Shown: positions 53,871 to 64,000 of the stretch, in pieces
Layout of the letters: each line of letters opens with the position of its first letter
How positions within the stretch are numbered: position 1 is the stretch's first letter
DNA from: Bryopsis sp. KO-2023
Taxonomy: Eukaryota > Chlorophyta > Ulvophyceae > Bryopsidales > Bryopsidaceae
Direction: 5' to 3'
Assembly (NCBI GenBank): GCA_030272585.1
Contig: BSYQ01000002.1
Location: 2,480,001 to 2,544,000 of the forward strand
Length of the DNA stretch: 64,000 nt
Translations under genes and position numbers: made by a program
The notes under the pieces: generated by a model
Told to the model about the DNA's origin: nothing
The model's database searches: none
Seen by the model: the letters and a program-made list of their open reading frames with translations, nothing else

Positions 53871-54294
53871 CAGAACCAGAGTCGTCTCGATCTCGTTTCC
53901 GAACTTTCCGGGGTAAAGTCGCACGTTCGTGTTTCGAACGTCTGCTCACGCGGTCGCCTGCCCGAACGACTGTTTTTCCTGCGCTTTTCCGACGTTTTTC
54001 TCTCGACTTCTACAGATCTATAGATCTGAGAGTCAGTTCACTAGTGGACTCCGATTGTTTCGCGACTTCGCCTGGACGTTGTAAGCGACAACGCGAGAGT
54101 ATCGCTCACTCTCGAAAGGTATCTTCGCCCTCTCACGCCCCTTGGAACGAACGAGTTCCAGATTTGTGGGATTTAGTAATCCCTAGGGTCAGATCTTTGG
54201 GGGGGTTGCGCGAGCTCGCCTGTGGAGTGCGCCTGGCCTCGACCAGCTCCGAAACCAAATGATAGGGGCTCCCAGGCCCCGAGACACAAACACA

Positions 54295-54327
<33 letters not shown>

Positions 54328-55197
54328 TCACTGGGAAGATTTATTTTTACAGGAGGGCCCCCTGCCCTATAAACCCTCTCGTACTCCCAATCGTACTACA
54401 TAAACCCCTAAACCCGAGTTACTACTATCAATTGAGTTACTACTATCAGGTTTTTCGCTGCCGGTCCGGTCGGGCCCAGGTCTGTTCACAACATCCACTG
54501 GTGATCCGATACACACGGTGAAAAAACCAACACCAAGACCTGCCAACAACGAACGAGTCGGATAAAAACAAAGTCCTACCAAGATCAATCACACTCCCCA
54601 AATTAATATTATTAATTAATTAAATAATAATTAATATTTATTTAATAAATAATAAATAATAATTATTTATTTAACAAATAAATTAAAAAAACAAGGATTA
54701 ATTGAGTTTAAATATTTGAATTAATCGAGGTTGTAGAGAACCTCGATTCTCATAAGATACCGCTTTGATCCTAGTCCGATAATAATAATGAAGGACTGAG
54801 TGGTTGATTCTCCACGTTGGGTCAAAAGCCGCCTTAGGTATTTTCACTTTTTCTAGAGTAGCTATCGCACTACAAATCTACAACTTTGTCGGATCTATCG
54901 GCCCTCATGGTTTCTTAGGAAGATAGAAATAGTCTAATTTTGATAGGATAGGTTAAATAGCGAAGATTATGCCCGAATGAGGAAAATCAAAGAATTTCTT
55001 ATTGATTTAATAAAAAGAACATAAACTCACAAAGGGAGGACGAGAAGGTCTTTTTTAAATGATAGTTGGTGTTGTACTTACCAGAGTGGCGGAGCCCCCC
55101 TGCCATGATTTTTATTGATATGTAAAAGAAAGGTATTAGCAATACTTGCATTGCAAACGGAATTGCTTTTTGAGATGTGATATGATAGCAATATAAC
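53871..55197. other. No gene recognised; microsatellite and AT-rich DNA
   Basis: The open frame at 53726-54262 has no known domain. It includes the (CA)n(GA)n tract and a very AT-rich stretch (54600-54720) of TTAATTAATAA-type repeats. Confidence 0.45.
54283..54333. repeat. (CA)n(GA)n microsatellite
   Basis: About 14 CA units followed by about 8 GA units. Confidence 0.95.
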
Positions 55198-56450
55198 TTG
55201 AAAAGGGAAAAAGACCTCAAGAGGGTCAATTCTTTTTATCAAAAAATGCATACCCGATATGAGGATATTTCTTTGTTAAGGAAACTGCCATTAGAAGGGA
55301 AATGGCTGTCATTTTTCGATGGATGGATACTACCATCTTCGTCTGCATCCTCGGAGTCGGAAATATTTTATGTTCTAGATTGGAGATCGGTATTTTTGTT
55401 ATTTGGGGTTGCCTATGGGCTGGTTGAATTCTCCAGCTGCTTTTACAAAGTTTTTAAAACCGGTTACGAATTGGATTTGCACCCAGGGTGGGTTGTTTTC
55501 GCGATCTAATCTGGGCACCGAAGGATGGTGTCAAGTGTTGGCTTATTTGGATGATTTTTTGGTTATTAATCGCTCATTTGGGGAAGCGTTATCTCACGAC
55601 GTTTTTATACGAGATTGGTTAGGGAAACTGGGATTACGATGGCATCCCAAGAAATCTCATTGGACTCCGTCGCAAGAGTTGGAGCATCTGGGGCTGTTAA
55701 TTGACACACACAGAAATCGGCTAGCGGTGCCGATAAGCAAATTGAGGAAGATTCGAACCTGGGCAAAGGACTTGGTAATCAGGGCTCGACAACACCAACG
55801 TTGGCTTCCAAAGAGGGAGCTCGCGCGCTTTGCAGGCACTGTGCAAGCCTGCACCATGGCATTGCCACTTACGGGATTCTACTTGCGTGCGCTATATATG
55901 GATATGCACAGTCGTCAAGGATGGTTTACCGATGTGAAGGTGTCGCGTCAGACGTTGAGTGACTTGCGATATTGGGTAAGCTTCCCATTTACGAAAGCCT
56001 GGCGTTCATTGGTGGATCAGTGCTCCTTTATTTGTGGATGCATCAAAGATGGCGTGGGGAGCCGTGTTGGGCAATCGTGTCGCTCGTGGTTTTTGGTCTG
56101 CCTCGCAACTGGGGTTACCCATCTCTGTCCTGGAGCTCATTGCCATTCGAAAAGCCGTGGAAAGCTTTGCGTCGATCATACAGGGTCATTGTTTGCTCTT
56201 GGGAGGAGACAACCAGAGCGTTGTCTTTGCAGTGGAGAAGTTTTCGTCCAGAGCACCTCGTATGATGGCGGAACTCCGACGGCTTCAAGGGGTTTTACAG
56301 CAATAGAATATCGCGCTAGTTCCTCAATACATTCGTTCTGAGGATAACCCGGCGGATGGTCCGAGCCGCCTTCAAGTGTTAGAGGGGCCCCGGTTGCACC
56401 CTTTATGGTTTCAGCGTTTCGATGAGCCTTTAGATTTGATCTTGATAATT
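55198..56450 (+). mobile_element. DIRS-like retroelement fossil 2
   Basis: Shows a reverse transcriptase with YLDDF followed by LGLLIDT, the linker RELARFAGTVQACTMALPL typical of DIRS-type elements, and an RNase H region with DASKMAWGAVLG, LELIAIRKAVES and GDNQSVV. Broken by a few changes; no recombinase found behind it. Moderate age. Confidence 0.75.
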
Positions 56451-56937
56451 GAGAAATAAACTTATGGGAGCCTGATAGCTCGACTTATGGAGGAGAATTG
56501 CAGAGGATCGCTCTACAGATTCTTCGAGGGATGTTAGATTTGAAAAAAAAGAGGAAAACAGATGCGGCCAATGCTCTCATTCATAAAAACTCAGGTTCGC
56601 TATCCAACCTGGTCGTTTTTGGATCTACACTTGCAAATTATCGAGGCTTTATTTTGAAGCTTTGCTGATTGCAGTTGCTTTCCTCTCTATGCCAGATTCC
56701 ATATCAAGGAAATCATGTTTCATCATAACATGAGCCAGACCCAATCGTCATGGTGACGGATCATCCTTGGAACAATCATGTCAACAAGCCAACACGTCAA
56801 ACACCCATTCCTTGAATGCCGACGTCCAATCACGCGACCCATAAAGTATCGTGTTGAACCCAGAAGCCCCCCATGAGGTATGCAAGCAGCGTCGCTAGAG
56901 AGTTGAACCGCTCCACCCAGGGTGCGCGTGGGTATGC

Positions 56938-56990
56938 TACTAGCAACGACCAGCAACGACCAGCAACGACCAGCAACGACCAGCAACGAC
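56938..56990. repeat. 10-bp tandem repeat (CAGCAACGAC)
   Basis: About five exact copies of CAGCAACGAC in a row with partial units at each end. Confidence 0.95.
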
Positions 56991-57046
56991 CAATCACTTG
57001 TGATTCAGTTGAACCGAATGAGCCTAGGTTCAAGGAGCTCCCCTGG

Positions 57047-57076
57047 TAGACGCTGCTACTAGGACAGCAGCGTCTA
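57047..57076. repeat. Hairpin TAGACGCTGCT/AGCAGCGTCTA
   Basis: Eleven-base perfect inverted arms around an 8-base centre. Outside any gene, so a terminator role is not claimed. Confidence 0.7.
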
Positions 57077-58789
57077 TCGTCCCTGATGACTCAATAAGAA
57101 TTTGGAAAACGCTAAGGGCGGCCTAGATTAACTTGGTCAAGGACTTTTATGCAGTGCCACACCCATTTTTATTCAAGTCTCTCTTGAGAATGCGCATCCC
57201 AACACTAAAAAAATGGAAAAGAGAGACGGGTATCATCATAGGTGAAGAGATTTGAGCTTGAGTAAGAATGCGTGCGCAAACAGTTCGCTACCGCTTTATT
57301 AGACCTCATCAAATATGTTTTTTCCTCGATTTTTTTGATGCTCCTTTGTGCCTTCTTTGAGACCGTGTGACCCACTTTGTCCACTCTTCCAAAATTTCCA
57401 AGCCTTTCTTTCAATCTTGCATTCTGTTAGTTAACGAGATCAACCTCAAATTATTATTGATATTAGACACTGAAGACGTTTTGGACACAAATCGTCCATG
57501 GTTTGAGATCTGGGATCACTCAACTTTATTTCTATTGTTTCTATCGAGGCTTGTTACTGAGCCCAAGGAGGTGATGCAAGGTTTTCATCAACCCACATGG
57601 AAGACTACAATTGGATACGCGCCTTTACAATCGTAGGGGGGTACTTAAGCACCACCTTTAAGGATATTAGGTTGATGCTCGAAGAGATTGAAGCACTCTT
57701 AATTGTGGGTAAAATCGTGGTAGAATGTTAGGGAGGAGGCTACCATGACTATAGTCCAAAAGCATCTTAGTTTAGGCGAGCAGAATGAACTGCGTGGGGA
57801 CAAATGCCTTGAGAATTGAAGATGTGGGCTCAAAAATTCTCGTTCCTACTCAGAAGAGCCATAGGGGGATGCTTAGAAAGTCATTTGCGCTTTTGATGAT
57901 ATGCTTCCCGAGGCATGAATATGCCATTTTATTTGAGAGCGCCTTGGAAATGCGAGATGTCGTGCAAATAAATGTCGGCTGAAGGAAGCATATCGTTACC
58001 AACTCAAATCCGTCCCACTCATATTACCCTTCCTAACTTAGTCCCGCGGCGGGACTCCCGCCTATGTTTCAAATCAGTACCACTCATATTGCCCTTCCGT
58101 GTTCTAATCCCACCCCAAGTCTAAAATCAGTACCATCAAGTTTTGCTTCTTAAACTAGAAGTACTCGTTTTTGACTTCCTGAAATGGACCGACTTATGTT
58201 TCGCTCTAAATTTAAGAAAATCACTTCATATAAACTCGTCAATATGTATTCAGTGATTTAATTCACGTTTGATAGTGGTTTCTTTTTCTTTCGGGGATAG
58301 GAGTAGTAGTTCCTCGAAAAAAGCTTCGGGTGGAAAGGGTAGCTATTCCTTAAAAAACATTTGCCAATTCTTCTACGGCGCAACAATAGGAAAACCCGTG
58401 ACGATGCGAGATGAGGATATGTTTGTTGCTATGATACACCGCCCCCGCACCAAGAAAAAGAATGTAGGAAAATGTGGGCATAACGGCCACATCATTGGTA
58501 CTGATTCGGTCGAAAGCATTTCCCCTTGCACATGTGCTACGTCACCTTGTTCAACGGACCTAGAAGATTTAAGTTTAATCAACGAAACGTTTCATAGTGA
58601 AACGTGATTAAGGTCGACATTAAAAAGTCCCCCAAATACACGATAAGAAGATGATCTATATGGCATTTTTTCAGTAGGGTCACGCACATGAACGATCTGT
58701 TCCATGCAAACGATAGTCAAGTGCTTTCAGATACATGTATCTCCCATGAAGTCGAGATAAGAGGGTGCTTATCATGCTGTTGAAATTGC

Positions 58790-59440
58790 TCAAACTCTAT
58801 GGTGGCTGAAGATGTACAACGACAGCTGGAGCTAGTGCGAACATGTCACCCATGCCAGATACATGCTCCCTTGAGGACTTCTGTAAACTACGGTGCAATA
58901 CTGGTGTTGCAACAATGGGACATGGTACAAGCTGATTTTACCAACCGACTCTCACCCAGCCGATTAGGCAACTCACCTGATTACAATCGTGGACGAGTTC
59001 TCAAGCTTTGTGGTATCCACCGTTACTCTTGACTTGACGACACGCACTATAGCAATGTTCTTTCGCAAAGACGGATCCTGAAATATGGCATTCCGAGAGT
59101 CGTTTACTCTGATAATGACACTTTCACGGGCACTCTACCGAATTGTTGCGAGTGGGAGGGCCTACAAGTCAATGCTCCGCATCTAAAATCTCAACGCCAC
59201 ACCAAGCCCACCAAGGAACGAAGATACGTCATTCCAGTCGAGGTACAAAAAATCGCGGATGCTTACAACCGGGTGGTGACCCGCGTGGGAAACAATGCCT
59301 CGCTTAGGGACATGCTGCCTATCGGGCCCGTTAACAAAAGCCAATATACCGAGGCTCTCGAACTCGCTAGCAATGAGGCGAAAGAAAAGAAGAAACGTTT
59401 GATTGAACGACCTCTTCCCCACAAGGTTCCATGAAAGTCG
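58790..59440 (+). mobile_element. Retroviral-type integrase fossil (LTR-element kin)
   Basis: A zinc-finger-like CHPCQ is followed by WDMVQADFT and then GIPRVVYSDNDTFTG, which resembles the second catalytic Asp motif of Ty3/gypsy-type integrases. Broken in several places. No LTRs were identified. It may belong with the reverse transcriptase fossil downstream or to a separate element. Confidence 0.5.
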
Positions 59441-60339
59441 AAGGGATACGTCACATATTGGTAGACTACCTCAAACCTTATCACACAGTTGATGTTACGA
59501 ATCACAGAAGAGGATCGCAGAAAAGCAAGACAGAATGCGTCCTACGCAACCGAATGATTAGCGAGTGAAGAGGATCGCAGAAATGCAAGACAGGATGCGT
59601 CCTACGCAACCGAATGATTAGCGAGTGAAGCGATACGTGAGAATGCGGTTCGCCCTCCGACGCCTCGTCGATAGAACACATCCAGCCAGGAACTCTCCCT
59701 GCTGCAAAGCATTCTGCCCACTCTGAATAAGCGTCAACAAAAGACGGCACTTGACAACCCACGAAAACGTAAGTTTCCCAAACTCTCACATACGATCACC
59801 TGTGGAGGGTCCCTGATTCAAGGGTGCCCTCCGTTACATGTCGCACCTGTTGCGACTGTCGTGTCCGACATCCAAACGATCCCGGCTAAACAAGTCCAGA
59901 AACTCACGAAAATAGTTGCTTCGATGCAATTCTCAAACAACGGGCCCCTTGTGCGACGTAGTATTCATGGCACTTTTATCCACGTGCTCGATGATCGTCC
60001 TCGCTTTCGTCCGCGCATAATTTTGGCCGAGTCCGAAGCATAGGCACAGGCCCATGGCCTTCCCCTACATACAGGGTCGTTTAAGGCATGCGCAGTTTCG
60101 GCCTTCGCCGACAACTGGAGGAAACTCTGTTCTCCAGGGTCGCCCGTTCCTATTTGAATTCGCAGTGGTTCTAATGCTGCACTTCATGATTTGTCGGCGC
60201 TCGTCAGAAAACACCGTGCTCCACAAGATCCCCTACAGGATGCGTCCTGGACATTTTAACGCACGGAAGTACACCAGATGCTCAAGTGGGGTGCGGTCGA
60301 AGACGTTACGCATCTCGCCGACGACCCGACCGAAGTTTC
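59441..60339. other. Decayed DNA between retroelement fossils
   Basis: Holds a 60-bp tandem duplication (59507-59626) and short frames without recognised domains. Confidence 0.4.
59507..59626. repeat. 60-bp tandem duplication
   Basis: GAAGAGGATCGCAG... occurs at 59507 and again at 59567 with two base differences; the period is exactly 60. Confidence 0.9.
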
Positions 60340-61480
60340 TTTTCGGTCACCATTGAAAACGGCGCCGAAACCTCCCCCTGACTCACATTGCTTTTGTTTT
60401 GATGCTCGGGTGGTGAACGAATGCCTGTAGACTCCACACTTTCGTTTGGAGGGCATTAACGTCGTGCAAGAGCTGCTCCGACCGGGTGATTGGCTGTGGG
60501 GGTTCGATCTCAAGAAGGGCTATTTTCAGTTACCCCTCCACCATGATCTCCAAAAAGTTTGTTGTTTCGAGTTGGACGGCCGGATCTATCGTTTTTGGTG
60601 CGTGCCGTTTGGCCTTGCGAACGCCCCTTTTGCGTACACCAAACTGTTACGTCCCTTGGTGCGTAAATGACGTGCGATGGACATTCGAGTAGTGCTCTAC
60701 TTCGACGACGCGTTGTTTTTTAACTCGTCCCAAGCCGAAGTGTTGACGACCTGATAGTGAAGCTTGTGGGTGACGCAATAGTGGTCGGCTGTGTTAGTTG
60801 GATTCGTGATAACTTGCTGGCTAACGCAAGTATACTTGTGGGGTTTGTTGGTTTAGACAACTCTCTAGCTAGCGCGGTTGTGAACGCTACTAGAGCACTT
60901 GGTTGGATAAGTGATTGCGTCAGGCAAACACTTAGACACACACACACACACAAACACACACACAAGCGGGAACACACCAATCCCACGAATCCCGAGTTCT
61001 TACAACTAGAATGAATGAATGTCAAAACGACGAGTGGGCCTCTTAAGTACCCCTAAGTGTAGTACGCTGACGCATGCCCCAAACTCTGGGTCTAATCTGT
61101 CTTACTCGTGAACCCACATGCGTCAGCCACCCTCGGCTCTATCCCAACTAACCTCGTAGCGCTCTAAACGACTAACACGACCCAAAAAATCGTTTTTCAG
61201 GATTTGTTTGAGTTAGGCTTACGCTTGAATATGGCCGAACTTAGTTCCGACGAAACGCGTGAAGTTCTTGGGCTTTGTGGTCGACTCCGAGCCTCAACCC
61301 ACTATCTCCATTGCTGACGACAAACTCGAAAAAATTGAAACGTCCATCGATAGCTTGCTAGCAGCAACCCACTTCTCAGGAACGCAAGCAGCTCGAGTTG
61401 TGGGTTCGCAAGCAGCGATACAAAGCCTGATGAAATATATATATCACCATGAGGGTAATGGATTTGTTAAATGCTAGTAT
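60340..61480 (+). mobile_element. DIRS-like reverse transcriptase fossil 3
   Basis: GDWLWGFDLKKGYFQLPLHH, then VPFGLANAPFAYTKLLRPLV and a YFDD motif mark a reverse transcriptase of the DIRS type. After about 450 bp of unrelated sequence (60750-61200, including a CA microsatellite), a stretch starting FLGFVVDSEP and containing LEKIETSIDSLLAA matches the region that normally follows the YxDD motif. The element is broken and appears to have been entered by the intervening block. Confidence 0.6.
60938..60967. repeat. (CA)n microsatellite
   Basis: ACACAC tract with two AAAC interruptions, inside the block that splits the reverse transcriptase fossil. Confidence 0.9.
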
Positions 61481-61627
61481 TTTTGCAACGCAACACGGAC
61501 CCTTCAAGAACCATACCATAGCCAATCGTATCTCACATTTTCGTGGTTGTTCTAACTGTTACAACGCAGGCGCTCGCTACGCAAATTATTGCGTCAGAAT
61601 TTAATGGACTTTGCTATAGGGAAGATG

Positions 61628-61830
61628 GCAAAAGTCGATGTGTTGTTCTTCCTCAACTTGTCAAGATAAACTATCGGTGCTGAGTCAACCTTGGAAAAAG
61701 TCGATGTGTTGTTTTTCCTCAACTTATCAAGATAAACTATTGATGCTGAGTTAACCTTGGAAAAAGTCGATGTGTTGTTCTTCCTCAACTTGTCAAGATA
61801 AAATATTGGTGTTGAGTGAACCTTGGAAAT
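61628..61830. repeat. 66-bp tandem repeat x 3
   Basis: Three units starting AAAAGTCGATGTGTTGTT, period 66 bp, about 90 percent alike. The period is a multiple of three and on the minus strand it stays open as 22-residue units (YLDKLRKNNTSTFSKV). The frame is short and no gene is recognised. Confidence 0.9.
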
Positions 61831-63263
61831 ATGATGCTTCTGTTTCACCAGGTAATTGATTGAATTGATTGAATTTTTTTCCTCAAGGACCATTCCTTTA
61901 GTAATTGTGGAAAAAACTCGCTTATAATCTCCTCATCATAGCTCAGCATCGAACATATGCAATTTGCATAGCATTCAGTGGCGATGGGAAACAGCAAATG
62001 AAGCTTGCAAATCATCTGTCCCTTACATCAGGCAAACATTTTTATGCATGTTTAATGGAGAGCTGAAGTGTTAGAAGGGCTTGAAAGCCTTCGCAACGGA
62101 TGAAAAGATTGCAAAGGCTGCAGGGCAACAATTCAATTTCGGACTCATGTGTTGGATGTAGAGAAGTGTGTAGTTCCATTTGTATGACTAATGCCGCTTG
62201 ACTTTTTGATTTGTTTTATCAGTTTTTTGGCACATGCACGTGGAGGCAAAGTGATTTTACATGGAGGAGTGATAACATGTTGACCTCAAAATACTAAGAA
62301 TTTGTGCGAAATTGGAAGTTGGTCGACGAGTAGCCACCATTGGTGAGTGCACTTGATTCTGTTTTTTGGTGTAAAGAAAAAAGTTAGCCGTAACAGGCCT
62401 CTTTTAGGGGAGATAAGAGCCCTGAGCTTGGTTCAATGCAGGTGCTGATCCGAGGTAGAGTAGATGGCCGGAGGTTTGATTGGAGACGTACATCACAAAT
62501 ATTGAGGGATTCCCCCTAAAATAGGTTGAGATTTATTACGGAAAGCGTATTTGAATTTCAAGGAATTTCAAGTTGGTCAAGTTATAAGGGGAAACGGCTA
62601 AAAATATGGCATTAAGAAAAAAGACGCACCCTTTTGTAATGCTAAGTTTCCTCAGCTCTTTCGCTTTTTCGATTCCTCCTAGGAAAGATGCAATTACTTA
62701 AATGAATTCATGGAAAAGAACGTTTTCTTTTTAAGTAAAACCATAAGGAAAGCAATGAAGCCTCTCGTACTTCAGGAATCCTCATCTCTTGTGATCCGAG
62801 TCAGGATACTTTGTTCACCTCCAACGACAAGGAAATCGAAATTGAAATCGACGTCTTAACCGCGCAGATCGTATGGTTTACTCTTCGTGACGTGGCAACG
62901 TACCAAGTAAAAGTTTATGTGGTTTTGTTGATGGTGAAAGGATTCGAAGTCAAGTGTCCCATTGTCTCTAAAGATTGGAAGTGTCGTAAGTTTTTAACAA
63001 AAGTTTAAGCTTCGAGGCTTGGATTAAGAGTTCGATGAAAGTCTACAAGATCGAACCACTTCTCGCGCACATGTTTTGCTATGCTGAAAAAGGCGAGGAG
63101 GTTACTAAACGTTTGAAATGCAGTTTGCTTGGGTTGAGTTTTTTTTTACAATTTAGGGTGGGAAACTTTAATATCACATTTGTTTTTTGTTGTGTTTGTG
63201 AATGTAATTTTTTTGGGGGTGTTGTGCTTGTGTTCTCAATACATATATTATTGTGTTTCAGAA
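61831..63263. other. No gene recognised
   Basis: AT-rich DNA with short frames, for example 62811-63008 (plus). No domains or splice-supported exons. Confidence 0.45.
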
Positions 63264-63645
63264 TGGCCGGTCAAGATGGGCCTTTCACGTTGATGGATGA
63301 TGCCCTTCAAGAGGCGTTGCAAGAAGACATCACGAATGTCGCCTTATCGTCCTCTTCTTCCTCTTCTCATATGGCGCATGAGCCAAGCGTCCACGTTGAC
63401 GTCAAACATGTAGAAAGTGTGGTCCAAAACATGTTCTTGACAAAGCATCGTCAGTTTTGAAAGACGAAGTCGCTAACGCTTACAAGGAATGCATGGATAA
63501 ATACGCAAATCGTGCGATGTCTAACATATTGGTTTGCGTTCTTTGTGGGGCATCAAGCTATTACCACCCTCACATTCGGTCGGATACGGTGTGGGATGTG
63601 AAGGAAGGGGTAGATATTGATGACGTGGATGAGCTGCAAAGATAG
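63264..63645 (+). other. Unidentified open region, possibly retroelement-derived
   Basis: From an ATG just after TTTCAG, an acidic serine-rich segment (MAGQDGPFTLMDDALQEALQ, then SSSSSSS) reads on, and a second stretch begins KDEVANAYKECMDKYANR. No family is recognised. It could be an exon of a host gene, given the TTTCAG acceptor-like sequence, or the start of a gag-like region; the neighbourhood favours the latter. Confidence 0.3.
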
Positions 63646-64000
63646 CACATACGCAACACAAGTACATGTTGGAGCGATCACGCAAGAACATAACACAACA
63701 CACATGCACAGCAGCTTGCTCGGTGGTGCAAATACCCCGATGTTGAGAAAAATACCCTAGAGCGGAAGAGTTTCTGATTATTTGTTTATCAAGTGTCGCT
63801 CTATGTTTCGTGGCGGCCTCATAGGCACGCTCCAAATATTGTACAATATACCATTGTCGAAAGTGCTCCAATATAATATAAAGCGATCCTAGACCGATCC
63901 TCTTTGACATCTACGATCATGCAATGCAGGGAAGGAGTAAGGCTATATTAAGGAAGTGAGAATTCATGTGCGCATGTGTCTGACGAGTCCGTATCGTCAA
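63646..64000. other. No gene recognised at right edge
   Basis: A minus-strand open frame (63521-63910) has no known features. Confidence 0.4.

Larger units (their letters stand above)
56451..58789. other. No gene recognised; repeats and decayed DNA
   Basis: Contains a 10-bp tandem repeat (56938-56990), a hairpin (57047-57076) and short open frames (57785-57982, 58269-58607) that I cannot assign. The latter may be remains of the retroelements on either side. Confidence 0.4.

Overview
The window is nuclear DNA of a eukaryote. It has spliceosomal introns with GT...AG ends and T-rich 3' ends, a U2 snRNA gene, a eukaryotic tRNA-Arg, F-box/WD40, ankyrin and XMAP215-type genes, and dense transposon fossils. 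The U2 5' end is of the plant type, a short TTTAGGG-type telomere-like array lies at 53371-53390, the CobW protein carries the C-terminal extension I know from algal CobW proteins, and one gene starts with a secretory signal followed by a possible transit peptide. A photosynthetic protist (chromerid, stramenopile or similar) fits. This is inference; I cannot name the species.

Layout. The left 48.4 kb is built from segmental duplications. A multi-exon gene for the C-terminal half of an XMAP215/CKAP5/MOR1 microtubule polymerase (last TOG domain, helical C-terminal domain, coiled coils) occurs three times: copy A (1-5044, minus, runs off the left edge), copy B (31601-38677, plus) and copy C (41816-47966, minus). 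B and C form a giant inverted repeat with arms of about 8.2 and 7.3 kb and a 1830-bp centre (39331-41160). That centre holds an intronless, GC-rich CobW/COG0523 metal-chaperone GTPase gene. A and B are also inverted relative to each other. A small secreted ankyrin-repeat gene is present twice in direct orientation (11214-12835 and 24871-26478) within a second duplication. Between these lie a third ankyrin gene (14180-15686), tRNA-Arg(CCG), U2 snRNA and an F-box/WD40 gene (19809-20834).

The duplications work as a built-in comparative experiment, because empty sites are visible in the sister copies. They date a TA-flanked non-autonomous mariner/pogo-type element (6700-7482), a pogo-type (DDE_1) transposon whose 597-residue transposase ends in a PCNA-binding (PIP-box) motif (8078-9871), and a 2.6-kb insertion unique to copy B. 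The pogo element's two ends lie 5.2 kb apart, each joined to one half of the single target site seen intact in the sister copy. This implies an inversion with one breakpoint inside the element.

The right 15.6 kb (48.4-64 kb) is a transposon graveyard. It holds broken tyrosine-recombinase (DIRS-like) retroelements, a broken retroviral-type integrase, a 2.1-kb palindromic repeat complex with tRNA-derived SINE-like units, a nested 609-bp TIR element with a 10-bp target duplication, and several tandem repeats. No convincing host gene was found there.

The host genes do not form a pathway. The coherent story is structural: repeated inverted duplication, gene decay (copy B carries a frameshift, copy C deletions), sequence homogenisation near the palindrome centre, and transposon-associated inversion.
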